The notes: generated from the letters alone by a model not told the origin. A stretch of 44,240 bases of DNA from Parcubacteria group bacterium M10-OD1-1 (GCA_003056145.1 LSNL01000007.1:1-44240), one strand, 5' to 3'; positions 15,004 through 24,542 are shown, counted from the stretch's first letter. Numbers and translations are program-made.

Positions 15004-15123
15004 CAAACAAAGCTTATCAAGCATTTATAGTTTTTTAACAAACCAAAAAAGAATTTAGAATATTAGATTATACCCAAATAATATTATTCCATTTAAATTT
15101 AGTCCTCAAAAAATGAGGAAAAT

Positions 15124-15151
15124 TTGAACTACTTATATTTACTGCTATAAT
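15124..15151 (+). promoter_or_regulatory. Promoter of manC
   Basis: TTGAAC (15124-15129), 16-bp spacer ending TGC, TATAAT (15146-15151). The start codon lies 26 bp after the -10, so the leader is short and lacks a Shine-Dalgarno site. Confidence 0.7.
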
Positions 15152-15177
15152 AAAATTATAATTTTTAAATAAATATT

Positions 15178-16557
15178 ATGTATAGCGTTATTCTTTGTGG
15201 CGGATCTGGAACACGCCTTTGGCCTCTTTCTCGTAAAAACTATCCTAAACAATTTCTTAACCTTTTTAGTAACAAATCCCTTCTTCAAGAAACTTTTTTG
15301 AGAATGCAAAAAATAATGCCTCAAAATCATATTTTTTTTGTAACTAATCAAGCTAATTATTTTAATGTTTTTAATCAAATAAAAGAATTAGCCAAAGATT
15401 TCAATCAAGAACAAATCTTAATTGAACCAGTCAGTTTAAATACTGCTCCCGCCATAACTTTAGCAGTTAAATATTTAACTGAAAAATTTAAAATAAATAC
15501 TAATGACCCTATTCTTTTTCTCCCTTCTGATCACTATATCAAAAGTAAAGAAAAATATTTTGAACTATTGAATATAGCTACTCAAGAAATAGGCACTTTT
15601 ATTGGAACTATTGGCATTACTCCTCAATCTCCCAAAACTGGCTACGGCTATATTAAAAAAGGAAAAAGTAAAAATCATTATTTTAAGGTTATAGATTTTA
15701 AGGAAAAACCTAAAAAATCAGTAGCTCAAAAATATTTAGCTTCAGGAAATTATGTTTGGAACTCCGGTATCTATATTTTTAACGCTAAAACTTTTTTTAA
15801 AGAATTAGCTCTCTGTTCACCCGAAATTTCTAAACTAGCCGATAAGAAATTAGACAAATTTATTGAAAACTTTAAAAAACTTCCTTCTATCTCTATAGAT
15901 TATGCAATTGCCGAAAAATCTAAAAAAGTTATTGTCTTTGAAGGAAACTTTGGTTGGAATGATATTGGTTCTTTTGATAGTTTAGCTGAAATATCGAAAA
16001 AAAATTATCCCGCTAAGCATCTTTCCCTTAATTCAAAGAATATCTACATTCATAGTGATTCTAAGAAATTAGTTGCCACGATTGGAGTAGAGGATTTAAA
16101 TATTATAGAAACCGCCGATAGTATTCTAGTGCAAAAACAAGGACACGGAGAAGAAGTGAAAAAAATTGTTACAGAAATAAAAAAACAGAAAATGAAAGAG
16201 TTGGAACATAATTTAATTGTTCATCGTCCTTGGGGTAAATACGAAATTCTTTTGGATAACCCTGATCATAAAGTTAAAAAAATAACTGTTTATCCAGGAG
16301 AAAAACTCAGTCTTCAATCTCACAATCATCGAGCTGAACATTGGATTGTTACTAAAGGTTCCGCTCTTATTGTTAACGGTGATCAAGAAATAGCCTTACA
16401 AAAAAATGAAAGCACTTTTATTCCTATTTTTGCTAAACATCGTCTTTCTAATCCAGGGAAAATAAATTTAGAAATAATTGAAGTCCAATCTGGTGACTAT
16501 TTAGAAGAAGACGACATTATCCGCTATGAAGATATTTACAACCGAGACAAGATTTAA
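15178..16557 (+). CDS. manC: Mannose-1-phosphate guanylyltransferase / mannose-6-phosphate isomerase
   Basis: 459 residues with the standard two-domain layout. The nucleotidyltransferase domain begins with CGGSGTRLWPLSRKNYPKQF (residues 7-26) and holds FLPSDHYI and a FKEKPKKS segment equivalent to the FVEKP lysine motif. From about residue 345, starting HRPWGKYEIL, is the cupin-type isomerase domain with the metal-site region SLQSHNHRAEHWIV. It makes GDP-mannose from mannose 1-phosphate for surface glycans. The phosphomannomutase downstream would supply the substrate. It has its own promoter. Confidence 0.93.
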   Translation: MYSVILCGGSGTRLWPLSRKNYPKQFLNLFSNKSLLQETFLRMQKIMPQNHIFFVTNQANYFNVFNQIKELAKDFNQEQILIEPVSLNTAPAITLAVKYLTEKFKINTNDPILFLPSDHYIKSKEKYFELLNIATQEIGTFIGTIGITPQSPKTGYGYIKKGKSKNHYFKVIDFKEKPKKSVAQKYLASGNYVWNSGIYIFNAKTFFKELALCSPEISKLADKKLDKFIENFKKLPSISIDYAIAEKSKKVIVFEGNFGWNDIGSFDSLAEISKKNYPAKHLSLNSKNIYIHSDSKKLVATIGVEDLNIIETADSILVQKQGHGEEVKKIVTEIKKQKMKELEHNLIVHRPWGKYEILLDNPDHKVKKITVYPGEKLSLQSHNHRAEHWIVTKGSALIVNGDQEIALQKNESTFIPIFAKHRLSNPGKINLEIIEVQSGDYLEEDDIIRYEDIYNRDKI

Positions 16558-16591
16558 ATAGAATACTCCCACTTTGACACAAAAATTAAAC

Positions 16592-16620
16592 TTGACTTTT
16601 ATTACTTCTTGCTATATAAT
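16592..16620 (+). promoter_or_regulatory. Promoter of the RNase J gene
   Basis: TTGACT (16592-16597), 17-bp spacer, TATAAT (16615-16620). Transcription would begin near 16627, about 288 nt before the start codon, by far the longest leader predicted in this window. Confidence 0.8.
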
Positions 16621-16626
16621 AAGGAC

Positions 16627-16914
16627 ATTGTAATGATTATAGGCTATTTTAGCTTTCTTTCTTATTTTTATATTTTCCCTTCTTTTTGAGATCTTTCCTT
16701 GGTTGGAACAATTAATATTTTTAATTTTGAAGTTCAATTCTTCTGCAAGGAACATTTTTTATTTTATCTTTTATAAGACAAACTATTTCAAAAATTTTCT
16801 TTATTTGAAATCAATAAAGTTTTTTGAATGTCTTGAAAAAAAATAGAAACTATTATAATTAAAACTTAGAAAATTACTATTTTAGTAAACTTTCTATTTA
16901 AACAATCAAAAAAA
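16627..16914 (+). promoter_or_regulatory. Long structured 5' UTR of the RNase J mRNA
   Basis: Two nested hairpin domains are visible. In the first, TTCCTTG (16695-16701) pairs with CAAGGAA (16746-16752) around an inner stem and an AATTAA/TTAATT hairpin. In the second, AAGACA (16775-16780) pairs with TGTCTT (16829-16834) around TTTCAAA (16786-16792) / TTTGAAA (16804-16810). RNase-coding mRNAs (for example E. coli rne) often use such leaders for feedback through their own cleavage. That role here is inferred. Confidence 0.5.
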
Positions 16915-18699
16915 ATGAACAAACCAAATAACAAACCTACCCACAAAAACCGCCCTCGGTCAGGTAATCATAAGATATTTTCCCAAAAAGAAAATCAATC
17001 AAAAAATAATTCTCTCTCAAAATTTACTAAAAATAAATTACGGATTATCCCTTTGGGTGGGTTAGAGGAAGTCGGTCGTAATATGACTGTCTTTGAATAT
17101 GAAGAAGATATTGTAATTTTAGATATGGGGCTTCAATTTCCTGAAGAAGATATGCCAGGAATTGATTATATAGTCCCTAATATCAGTTACCTTAAAGGAA
17201 AAGAGAAAAATATTAGAGGAGTGCTCCTTAGTCACGGACATCTAGATCATATTGGAGCAGCTCCTATTCTTTTAGAAAAATTAGGTTATCCTCCAGTAAT
17301 TGGACGAGATTTTACTCTAGCCTTAACTAAGAAAAAAATGGAAGATTATCAGAAAGGTTCCACTAGTCAGTTAAAAACTATTCGGATAAATTCTATTACA
17401 GATAAAATTCGCTTAGGAAATTTTAAAATTAGTTTTTTTGATGTAGAGCATTCTATTATGGATGCTGTAGGAGTTATTTTAACTACCCCTCAAGGAAATG
17501 TTATTCATCCAGGCGATTGGACAATGGGACACAATCCTGAAACTAAAAAAGATTTAACTTATACCCAACTAGCCAACGTTCCTAGTCCTAAAATTTTGAT
17601 GCTAGAAAGTTTAGGTGCTACCGATGTACGTCCAGCCGCTACTTCAGAAGAAGCAATGTTTGATAATTTAGAGCATTTAATTAGTGAAGCTCAAGGGCAA
17701 GTGGTGATTGGTACCTTTTCTTCTCAAATAAAAAGAATTGGAACTCTCATAGAATACGCTGAAAAAATAGGTAAAAAGGTAGCCTTAGATGGATATAGTA
17801 TGAAGATGAATGTAGAAATAGCCAAAGAATTAGGTTATATTAAAGCCCATAAAGATACTCTTATTTCTGTTCAAGACCTACATAAATATCCTAAAAATAA
17901 AACTATTATCATTTGTACTGGAGCGCAAGGAGAAGGAAATGCAGTTTTATCTAGAATTATTACCGATAATCATCGCTTTGTTAAAATTCAAAAAAATGAT
18001 ACTATCATTTTTTCTTCTTCAGTCATCCCTGGTAATGAAAGAACCATTCAGCGATTAAAAGACAACCTTTACAGAAAATGTGATAATGTAATTCACACTG
18101 ACACTATGGATGTTCATATCAGTGGACACTGTAATGCTAACGACATTAAGGAAGTTTTAAAACAGATTAAGCCAGACTTTTTTATTCCCGTTTATGCTAA
18201 TCATTACTTTTTAAAAGAAGCTGCCAAACTAGCAATGGAAGTTGGTATACCTAAAGAGAAAATTTTTGTCTTAGATAATGGTTCTGTGATTGAGTTTAAA
18301 GAAAACCAAGCTAAAGTCTTAAATAAAAAAGCTGATACTAGTTATGTCATGGTTGATGGCTTAGGTATTGGAGATGTTGGACAAGTTGTTTTGCGTGATC
18401 GTCAAGTTCTCTCAGCTGATGGAATGTTTGTCATCACAGTTTTACTTGATAGAAAAACTAAAAAAGTAGTCGGCAATATTCAAATAACTTCTCGAGGTTT
18501 TATTTATGTAAAAGAAAACTTTGATTTAGTTAATGAAACAAAAAGAAAAATTGTTAAGATTATTAAAGACACTACTTCTAAAAATACCTCCGTAGAAAAA
18601 AGATTTATTGAAAATAATATTCGTGATATTATCGGACAATATCTATACTCTAAAACTGAACGCCGACCGATGGTTTTGCCGGTTATTATTGAAGTTTAA
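16915..18699 (+). CDS. rnj: Ribonuclease J (MBL-fold exo/endoribonuclease)
   Basis: 594 residues. After a basic, low-complexity N-terminal tail of about 40 residues rich in N, K and S comes the metallo-beta-lactamase core starting LRIIPLGGLEEVGRNM. The zinc motif is LSHGHLDHIGA (HxHxDH), with further ligands at HPGDW and in the later SGHCNAND region (beta-CASP), then the C-terminal dimerisation domain. RNase J matures and degrades RNA 5' to 3' and can cut internally; it is a main mRNA-decay enzyme where RNase E is missing. Codon use is host-like. A terminator follows, so it is transcribed alone. Confidence 0.95.
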   Translation: MNKPNNKPTHKNRPRSGNHKIFSQKENQSKNNSLSKFTKNKLRIIPLGGLEEVGRNMTVFEYEEDIVILDMGLQFPEEDMPGIDYIVPNISYLKGKEKNIRGVLLSHGHLDHIGAAPILLEKLGYPPVIGRDFTLALTKKKMEDYQKGSTSQLKTIRINSITDKIRLGNFKISFFDVEHSIMDAVGVILTTPQGNVIHPGDWTMGHNPETKKDLTYTQLANVPSPKILMLESLGATDVRPAATSEEAMFDNLEHLISEAQGQVVIGTFSSQIKRIGTLIEYAEKIGKKVALDGYSMKMNVEIAKELGYIKAHKDTLISVQDLHKYPKNKTIIICTGAQGEGNAVLSRIITDNHRFVKIQKNDTIIFSSSVIPGNERTIQRLKDNLYRKCDNVIHTDTMDVHISGHCNANDIKEVLKQIKPDFFIPVYANHYFLKEAAKLAMEVGIPKEKIFVLDNGSVIEFKENQAKVLNKKADTSYVMVDGLGIGDVGQVVLRDRQVLSADGMFVITVLLDRKTKKVVGNIQITSRGFIYVKENFDLVNETKRKIVKIIKDTTSKNTSVEKRFIENNIRDIIGQYLYSKTERRPMVLPVIIEV

Positions 18700-18724
18700 T
18701 CTTTATCAATTTTGTTTTTAACTT

Positions 18725-18750
18725 AAAAGAGCCTTAAAAGCTCTTTTTTG
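18725..18750 (+). terminator. Terminator of the RNase J gene
   Basis: AAAAGAGC (18725-18732) pairs with GCTCTTTT (18740-18747), followed by T residues, 26 bp after the stop codon. Confidence 0.9.
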
Positions 18751-18800
18751 TTGGTCTATTTTTAAGACTTTACAAAATTTGGCTTCGTAAAAACTCTAAA

Positions 18801-19895
18801 TTAGAGTATTGGATGCAATATTTTTATCAAGAGTAAAATAAGATAATCTATAAATTTCATTCGGTAATTTTTCTGTGAAAAAGTAACTGATTGTTTTTTC
18901 CAATTAGTAATAGTGGTTGTAAGATCTTTAATTAAGTTTCTATCTCGAAAAAATATCCCTGCTTCTGCATTAATTTGAAAAGAGAAAAAATCAATATTCT
19001 GTGAACCCAATAATCCAACTTTTTGATCTATTAACAAAACCTTGGCATGATTCATTTCATTGGTTAAAAAGAACTTAACTCCCACCAAGGAAAGTTTATA
19101 CATATACAAATAGTTAATTCTATTAACAAACATATAGTTGGTTTTTTGAGGAACAACAATTTCTACTTTAACTCCTCGTCTAATAGCATCATCTAAAAGA
19201 GCTATTAACCAACGAGGAGGAACAAAGTAAGGAGTAACTATCTGAACTCTTTTCTGAGCTTGAGTGATTTTTTCTCGATATTGATCTTTAAGCATATAAA
19301 TATTTCTAGCTGGAACATTCTCCATCATCCAAAGTCGCATTTTTTTAGAAAAAGTTCTCTTCCTGTATTTTAAAATTGTAGGGTTTTTTCCACCAACTAC
19401 TTCATAAGTATAAGAAAACGATTTCATTATTATTTTTACAATTCTTCCTTGTAATTTTATCTGTAAATCGTTCCATTTGGCAAAGTTTTGCCCAATATTT
19501 ATTCCTCCAATAAAAGCCACTTTTTCGTCTATAATTAAAATTTTTCGATGGATATGACGCAACCAATTACTAAATAAAAAGAATTCTATTCCTGCTTCTC
19601 TAATTGATTGAATAGTCGTTTTTTTTAATTTACTGCTTCCATAAGCGTCAGTAATAATTACTACTTGAACACCAGCTTGAACTTTTTTTCTAAGCTCCTG
19701 TATAAAATCATACTTATCAGTATCATCTAAAAAAACATACATCTCTAAATAAATAGATTTCTGAGCCTTTTTAATTTCCGCCAACATCGCTGACCAAGCC
19801 TTTTGAGATTTATTGTAAAGTTTATAACGCATAATAAAAAGATTTGAGTATTTAATTTGTATTTTTGATGAGATAACGGATCTATCCAACTTCAT
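18801..19895 (-). CDS. Phospholipase D family protein (cardiolipin synthase-like)
   Basis: 364 residues with two HKD motifs: HRKILIIDEKVAFIGG in the first half and NHAKVLLIDQKVGLLGSQN in the second, each giving HxK(x)4D. This pair forms one active site with a covalent phosphohistidine. The order and size match minor cardiolipin synthases (ClsB type), which join phosphatidyl groups at the membrane. There is no clear N-terminal membrane hairpin. An internal ATG at 19832 (MRYKLYNKSQKAW) fits family N-termini better and may be the true start. It is divergent from trpS. Confidence 0.85.
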   Translation of the reverse strand: MKLDRSVISSKIQIKYSNLFIMRYKLYNKSQKAWSAMLAEIKKAQKSIYLEMYVFLDDTDKYDFIQELRKKVQAGVQVVIITDAYGSSKLKKTTIQSIREAGIEFFLFSNWLRHIHRKILIIDEKVAFIGGINIGQNFAKWNDLQIKLQGRIVKIIMKSFSYTYEVVGGKNPTILKYRKRTFSKKMRLWMMENVPARNIYMLKDQYREKITQAQKRVQIVTPYFVPPRWLIALLDDAIRRGVKVEIVVPQKTNYMFVNRINYLYMYKLSLVGVKFFLTNEMNHAKVLLIDQKVGLLGSQNIDFFSFQINAEAGIFFRDRNLIKDLTTTITNWKKQSVTFSQKNYRMKFIDYLILLLIKILHPIL

Positions 19896-20000
19896 TACTG
19901 TCTCATTTATCCCGCTAATATTCTTATGTCTTACTATCTACTAGTCTAACTTATTTAGCTAATTTTAGCACACTTTTTAATTTTTTTTTCAAATTATTTC

Positions 20001-20029
20001 TTGTGAATTCTAAAAATTTAAGTTATCAT
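20001..20029 (+). promoter_or_regulatory. Promoter of trpS
   Basis: TTGTGA (20001-20006), 17-bp spacer, TATCAT (20024-20029), 34 bp before the ATG. Both hexamers are imperfect, so the call is moderate. Confidence 0.5.
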
Positions 20030-20063
20030 TAAGCTAGATAAATAATGAAACAATTATATTTTT

Positions 20064-21047
20064 ATGAAAAAAAAAGTTTTCTCAGGCATTCAACCTTCAG
20101 GACAGTTACATATTGGAAATTATTTAGGTGCAATTAAAAATTGGATTCATCTACAAAATGATTATGAAGCTATTTTTTGTATTGTTGATTTACACGCCAT
20201 TACTGTTCCTCAGGATCCAGAAGAATTAAAAAAAAGAGTTTTAGAAATCGCTAAGATTTATTTAGCTAGTGGAATTAATCCAGAAAAATCAACCATTTTT
20301 GTCCAATCTCAAATTCAAGAACATACTGAATTAGCTTGGATTTTAAATACCTTAGCTAAAATTTCTGAAATGGAAAGAATGACTCAATTTAAAGACAAAA
20401 GTCAAAAAAAAGGTCAGGAAAATTCTAGCGTTGGACTTTTTGATTATCCAGTTTTAATGGCCTCAGATATTTTACTTTACAACACTGATTTAGTCCCAGT
20501 CGGAGAAGATCAACTGCAACATATTGAATTAGCTAGAACTTTAGCTAGAAGATTTAATAAAAAATTCGGAAATACCTTTATTCTACCTCAGCCTTCTTTG
20601 CAAAAAAATGGAACACGAATAATGGGATTAGATAATCCTCTAAAAAAAATGAGTAAATCTTCTTCTTCAGAATACAATTATATCTCTCTTTTAGACTCTG
20701 CCGAAATAGTTCAAAAGAAAATCAGAAAAGCAGTAACTGATAGCGGCTCCAAAATAGTTTACTCAACAGAAAAACCAGCTCTGAAAAATCTTATTAATAT
20801 TTATTCTCTTTTTTCAGAAAAAACTACTCAAGAAATTGAAATAGAATATCAAGATAGAGGTTATGCTGAATTTAAAAACGATTTAGCTCAGATAATTATA
20901 GAATTTTTAACTGACTTTCAAAAGAAATTTCAAGCTATTAGTGATGAAGAAGTTATTAAAATATTAAAACAAGGCGCACAAAAAGCTTTTCCCTTGGCAA
21001 AAGAAAAAATGAAAGAAGTAAAAGAGAAAATGGGTTTATCTTTTTAG
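20064..21047 (+). CDS. trpS: Tryptophanyl-tRNA synthetase
   Basis: 327 residues, the usual bacterial length. SGIQPSGQLHIGNYLGAI at the start carries the class I HIGN motif (16-19), and LKKMSKSSSSEYN carries KMSKS. The segment VGEDQLQHIELARTLARRFN is typical of TrpRS. It charges tRNA-Trp with tryptophan in the cytoplasm. It is a single-copy housekeeping gene with its own promoter. The phosphomannomutase gene follows at 79 bp, probably from a separate promoter. Confidence 0.97.
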   Translation: MKKKVFSGIQPSGQLHIGNYLGAIKNWIHLQNDYEAIFCIVDLHAITVPQDPEELKKRVLEIAKIYLASGINPEKSTIFVQSQIQEHTELAWILNTLAKISEMERMTQFKDKSQKKGQENSSVGLFDYPVLMASDILLYNTDLVPVGEDQLQHIELARTLARRFNKKFGNTFILPQPSLQKNGTRIMGLDNPLKKMSKSSSSEYNYISLLDSAEIVQKKIRKAVTDSGSKIVYSTEKPALKNLINIYSLFSEKTTQEIEIEYQDRGYAEFKNDLAQIIIEFLTDFQKKFQAISDEEVIKILKQGAQKAFPLAKEKMKEVKEKMGLSF

Positions 21048-21126
21048 TTTAGTAAAAAATAACAGTTATAATCAACTAATTTTATAATTCTTTAAGATCT
21101 ATCTTTTTGAATTTATACTAATAATA

Positions 21127-22485
21127 ATGCAAGAAGAAATTTTTAAAGCTTACGATATCCGAGGAATCTATCCAAAGGAAATAAATGAAGAAGCTGTCTA
21201 TAAAATCGGCAGAGCTTTAGTCAAATTTTTACAAGCCAAAAAAATAGTAATTGGAAGAGATATTAGAGAATCTAGCCCCACTCTTTTTAAACACCTAGCT
21301 CAAGGAATAATTGATGAAGGTGCTACTGTTTATGATTTAGGCTTAGCTACTACTCCTATGCTTTATTACGCTTCTGGGAAACTTGAAGTAGATGGTGGAG
21401 TAATGATTACCGCCTCCCACAATCCAAAACAATATAATGGGATTAAACTTTGCCGTTCTCAAGCTGTTCCAATTGGAGAAAATAGCGGTTTGTTAGAAAT
21501 AAAAAAAATAGCTTTGCAAATAAATTCTTTAGCTAAAAATGACACTCTTGGAGAAATTATTGAAAAAAATATTCAAAAAGAATATCTAGCTAATTGGATT
21601 GCTAAAATGAAATTAGGAACTAAAAAATTTAAAATTGTAATTGATTTTGCTAATGCTATGGGAATTTTAGAGTTACCTGTCTACACTTCTCAGGCTCAAA
21701 ATTTAAAAATTATAAAACTTTATGATAATCTAGATGGCACTTTTCCTAATCACGAAGCCAACCCTTTAAAGACAGAAACTCTCAAGGATTTACAAGATAA
21801 GGTTAAAGAAACTAAAGCTGATTTAGGAATTGCCTATGATGGAGATGCTGACCGAGTAGGTTTTGTTAATGAAAAAGGAGAAATTATTCCTATGGATTTT
21901 ATAACTGGTTTAATCGCCAAAGTGATTTTAGAAAAAAATCCTCAAGCAACTATTTTATGCGACCTTCGCTCGTCTAAAGCGGTTAAAGAATATATCGAAG
22001 AAAATGGCGGAATAGTTCATGAATGCCGAGTTGGACATGCACTTATCAAAAAACAAATGCGAGATGAAAATGCCATTTTTGCTGGAGAACTTTCTGGACA
22101 TTATTATTTTAAAGAAAACTATACCGCCGAAGCTGGTTCTTTGCCAGCTATTTATTTATTAAATTTAATGGCTAAAACTAAAAAACCAATTTCTGAGCTA
22201 TTGAGTGTGATGAAAAGATATTATCATAGCGGGGAAATAAATAGCCAAGTGCAAGATAAAAAGTCTGTTATTCAACAAATTAAAAAAAAGTATTCTCAAG
22301 GGAAATTAGATGAATTAGATGGAGTAAAAATAAGTTTCTGGGATAATCAACCAGGAAAAAGATGGTGGTTAAATGTTCGTCCTTCTAATACTGAACCAGT
22401 ATTAAGACTTAATCTAGAAGCAGACAATAAAAAACTAATGGAAGAAAAAGTTACTGAAGTTTTAAAAATAATTCACGCAAGCTAA
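21127..22485 (+). CDS. Phosphomannomutase / phosphoglucomutase
   Basis: 452 residues of the alpha-D-phosphohexomutase family. It begins FKAYDIRGIYPKEI. The catalytic serine loop is TASHNPKQYNGIK, the metal loop is DGDADRVGF, the sugar-binding loop is GELSGHYYF and the phosphate loop is RPSNTEPVLR. This is the AlgC/ManB type that converts mannose 6-phosphate to mannose 1-phosphate and often glucose as well. With manC and pgi it forms a route to GDP-mannose. TATACT lies 7 bp before the ATG, so its mRNA may be almost leaderless. Confidence 0.93.
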   Translation: MQEEIFKAYDIRGIYPKEINEEAVYKIGRALVKFLQAKKIVIGRDIRESSPTLFKHLAQGIIDEGATVYDLGLATTPMLYYASGKLEVDGGVMITASHNPKQYNGIKLCRSQAVPIGENSGLLEIKKIALQINSLAKNDTLGEIIEKNIQKEYLANWIAKMKLGTKKFKIVIDFANAMGILELPVYTSQAQNLKIIKLYDNLDGTFPNHEANPLKTETLKDLQDKVKETKADLGIAYDGDADRVGFVNEKGEIIPMDFITGLIAKVILEKNPQATILCDLRSSKAVKEYIEENGGIVHECRVGHALIKKQMRDENAIFAGELSGHYYFKENYTAEAGSLPAIYLLNLMAKTKKPISELLSVMKRYYHSGEINSQVQDKKSVIQQIKKKYSQGKLDELDGVKISFWDNQPGKRWWLNVRPSNTEPVLRLNLEADNKKLMEEKVTEVLKIIHAS

Positions 22486-22521
22486 TAATTACAAACTATT
22501 TCAATTTGTAGTTTCTTGTAT

Positions 22522-23091
22522 TTATTCTTCAATCTTAAAATTCCATAACCAATCTTTTGAATCCTTGGCATAATCAACACCAATCCGAGGAGAAGCTTTG
22601 ACTTTAATATTATTTTGATTTTGTAATACTGGATATTCTAACCATATTTTTTCTCCTTTCGTTAAGTCCCAACCATTAAAAGATTTACCAATCACTAAAT
22701 TTTTAGTCAATTTTCCTGGACCATCTAGTTTTTTGAGTTTTTTTATTCGCTTTTTTTGATTTTTAGTCTTAATCTGATAATCATTACTTAGACCTCTAAT
22801 TAAAACAGCAGCTGGAAAGTTCTTTTTCTCTGTAACAATATTAAACATATAATACATTCCGTAAATTAAATAAATATAAGCTCGCCCTGGTTCTCCAAAC
22901 ATAGCTTTATTTCTTTCAGTTTTTCCTTTAGAAGCATGGCTAGCTAAATCATTTTCTCCTTGATAAGCTTCGGTCTCAATAATCTTTGCTCTAATAATTT
23001 TCCCTCGATACTTCCGAACTAAATAGCAACCCAATAATCTCTTAGCTACCTTAATTGTATCTTGATTATAAAAATTTTTCTTAATTAACAT
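22522..23091 (-). CDS. mpg: DNA-3-methyladenine glycosylase
   Basis: 189 residues, AAG/MPG family. Visible features are AKRLLGCYLVRK near the start, the catalytic region IIETEAYQGENDLASHASKG with the general-base glutamate, AYIYLIYGMYYMFNIV, and the C-terminal SPRIGVDYAKD. It removes alkylated purines from DNA, starting base-excision repair. The -10 TATAAT lies at 23141-23136 on the minus strand, about 45 bp upstream. The gene converges with the hexomutase; a weak inverted repeat (TACAAA/TTTGTA) sits between the two stops. Confidence 0.93.
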   Translation of the reverse strand: MLIKKNFYNQDTIKVAKRLLGCYLVRKYRGKIIRAKIIETEAYQGENDLASHASKGKTERNKAMFGEPGRAYIYLIYGMYYMFNIVTEKKNFPAAVLIRGLSNDYQIKTKNQKKRIKKLKKLDGPGKLTKNLVIGKSFNGWDLTKGEKIWLEYPVLQNQNNIKVKASPRIGVDYAKDSKDWLWNFKIEE

Positions 23092-23276
23092 AGTTTTTAT
23101 TTTAATCTAATCTTTTTACTTTTGAGCTTACTCTTATTATATCCTAATTGACAAAAACTCAAACAACCGCCACAATTTAAAAAGATACTCTTAATTTATC
23201 CAATAATTAAACTATCCAAAAAAATTAATTCTTAACTGAAAAAATACTTTGACTATTTTTTCAAAATCTAAAACTT

Positions 23277-24341
23277 ATGCCTCTTAAAATTGGTATTGTC
23301 GGACTTCCAAATATAGGAAAATCTACTTTATTTAAAGCTATTACTCAAAATCCTGTTGACATCAACAACTATCCTTTTTGTACTATTGAACCCAATATTG
23401 GAATTGTTAAAGTGCCTGATCATCGCTTAACCAAGCTTTCTGAAATGTCTCATTCAGCTAAAATAATTCCTACCGTTATTGATTTTGTAGATATTGCTGG
23501 TTTAGTTAAAGGTGCTTCTACTGGTGAAGGTTTAGGTAATAAATTTTTAGCCAATATCCGTGAAACCGATGCTATTATTCAAGTTGTTCGAGTTTTTCCT
23601 TTAGCTAAAAACTCTAACGACATTACTCATATTTATAATTCTATTGATCCTGAAAGAGATATTGAAATTATCAATACCGAGCTAATTCTAGCTGATTTGG
23701 AAACCGTCAAAAAAGTGGAAGTCCGACTAGAAAAGGATTTGCGTGGAAATAAAGAAGGTGTTGACACCCAACTTGCCGTTGTAAAAAAAATAAAATCTTT
23801 TTTGGAAAAAGGAAACCTAGCTAATTCAATCAATCTAGATTTTTCTGAAAAAAATACCACCCAAATCATTCGTGAACTTTCTCTTATTACTATGAAACCT
23901 TTCTTGTATATTTATAATGTCAATGAGACAGGTAAAGAGCTTTCTCAAAAACTAGAAGAAAAAAATCATGTTAAGCTAGACATAAAAATTGAAGAAGAGC
24001 TTTTAGAAATGACTACTGAAGAAGCTCAAGAATTAGAAGTACATTCTAAACTAGATAAACTTATTCTTAAAGCCTATGAAGTTCTAGGGCTTATCACTTT
24101 TTTAACTACTGGTGCTGATGAAACTCGCGCCTGGACAATCAAAAAAGGCTGGAAGGCCCCAATGGCTGGAACCGCCATTCATAATGATTTCAAAGACAAA
24201 TTCATTCGAGCAGAAGTTATTCAGTGGAACAAACTATTAGAGGCTGGCTCATGGGGAAAAGCTCGAGAAGTTGGAACACTTCGCCTAGAAGGAAAAGAAT
24301 ACATAGTTCAAGATGGCGATGTAATTGAATTTAAGATTTAA
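23277..24341 (+). CDS. ychF: Redox-regulated ATPase YchF
   Basis: 354 residues, slightly under the usual 363. The OBG-family P-loop is GLPNIGKST (9-17), followed by DFVDIAGLVKGAS (switch II) and YIYNVNE in place of NKxD, which explains the ATP preference of YchF. The C-terminal TGS domain begins near LITFLTTGADETRAWTIKKG. It binds ribosomes and acts in translation and stress responses. It directly precedes the promoter and leader of the ribosomal S6 operon. Confidence 0.97.
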   Translation: MPLKIGIVGLPNIGKSTLFKAITQNPVDINNYPFCTIEPNIGIVKVPDHRLTKLSEMSHSAKIIPTVIDFVDIAGLVKGASTGEGLGNKFLANIRETDAIIQVVRVFPLAKNSNDITHIYNSIDPERDIEIINTELILADLETVKKVEVRLEKDLRGNKEGVDTQLAVVKKIKSFLEKGNLANSINLDFSEKNTTQIIRELSLITMKPFLYIYNVNETGKELSQKLEEKNHVKLDIKIEEELLEMTTEEAQELEVHSKLDKLILKAYEVLGLITFLTTGADETRAWTIKKGWKAPMAGTAIHNDFKDKFIRAEVIQWNKLLEAGSWGKAREVGTLRLEGKEYIVQDGDVIEFKI

Positions 24342-24351
24342 GCGTTTCCGC

Positions 24352-24380
24352 TTGACGCTTACGCTATTTACTGATAGTAT
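24352..24380 (+). promoter_or_regulatory. Promoter of the rpsF-ssb-rpsR operon
   Basis: TTGACG (24352-24357), 17-bp spacer, TAGTAT (24375-24380). It starts 11 bp after the ychF stop. Transcription would begin near 24387, just before the folded leader. Confidence 0.7.
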
Positions 24381-24386
24381 AAGTAC

Positions 24387-24480
24387 AACTTAGAAAGTCC
24401 AATTAGCTTTCCCGCCAAGGCTCTGCCTAGGATAGAAAAGCTATAATCCGTCAGAAGGACTTTTGGGCGGATTTTTTATT
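24387..24480 (+). promoter_or_regulatory. S6:S18-binding leader with intrinsic terminator (attenuator)
   Basis: The lower stem TAGCTTT (24404-24410) pairs with AAAGCTA (24437-24443). A CCG sits unpaired at 24412-24414, opposite ATA. Above it a hairpin pairs CCaAGGC (24415-24421) with GCCTaGG (24425-24431). A CCG bulge between a stem and a hairpin upstream of rpsF is the published S6:S18 complex-binding motif. AATCCGTC (24445-24452) and GGCGGATT (24466-24473) then form a strong terminator with a T run. CCGCC (24412-24416) can instead pair with GGCGG (24466-24470), which would disrupt both and act as an antiterminator. Confidence 0.7.
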
Positions 24481-24542
24481 AATTAATAACACTTTTAGTA
24501 TTTAGAATTATTTCTAATACTAATCTGTGAAAATATCAAACT

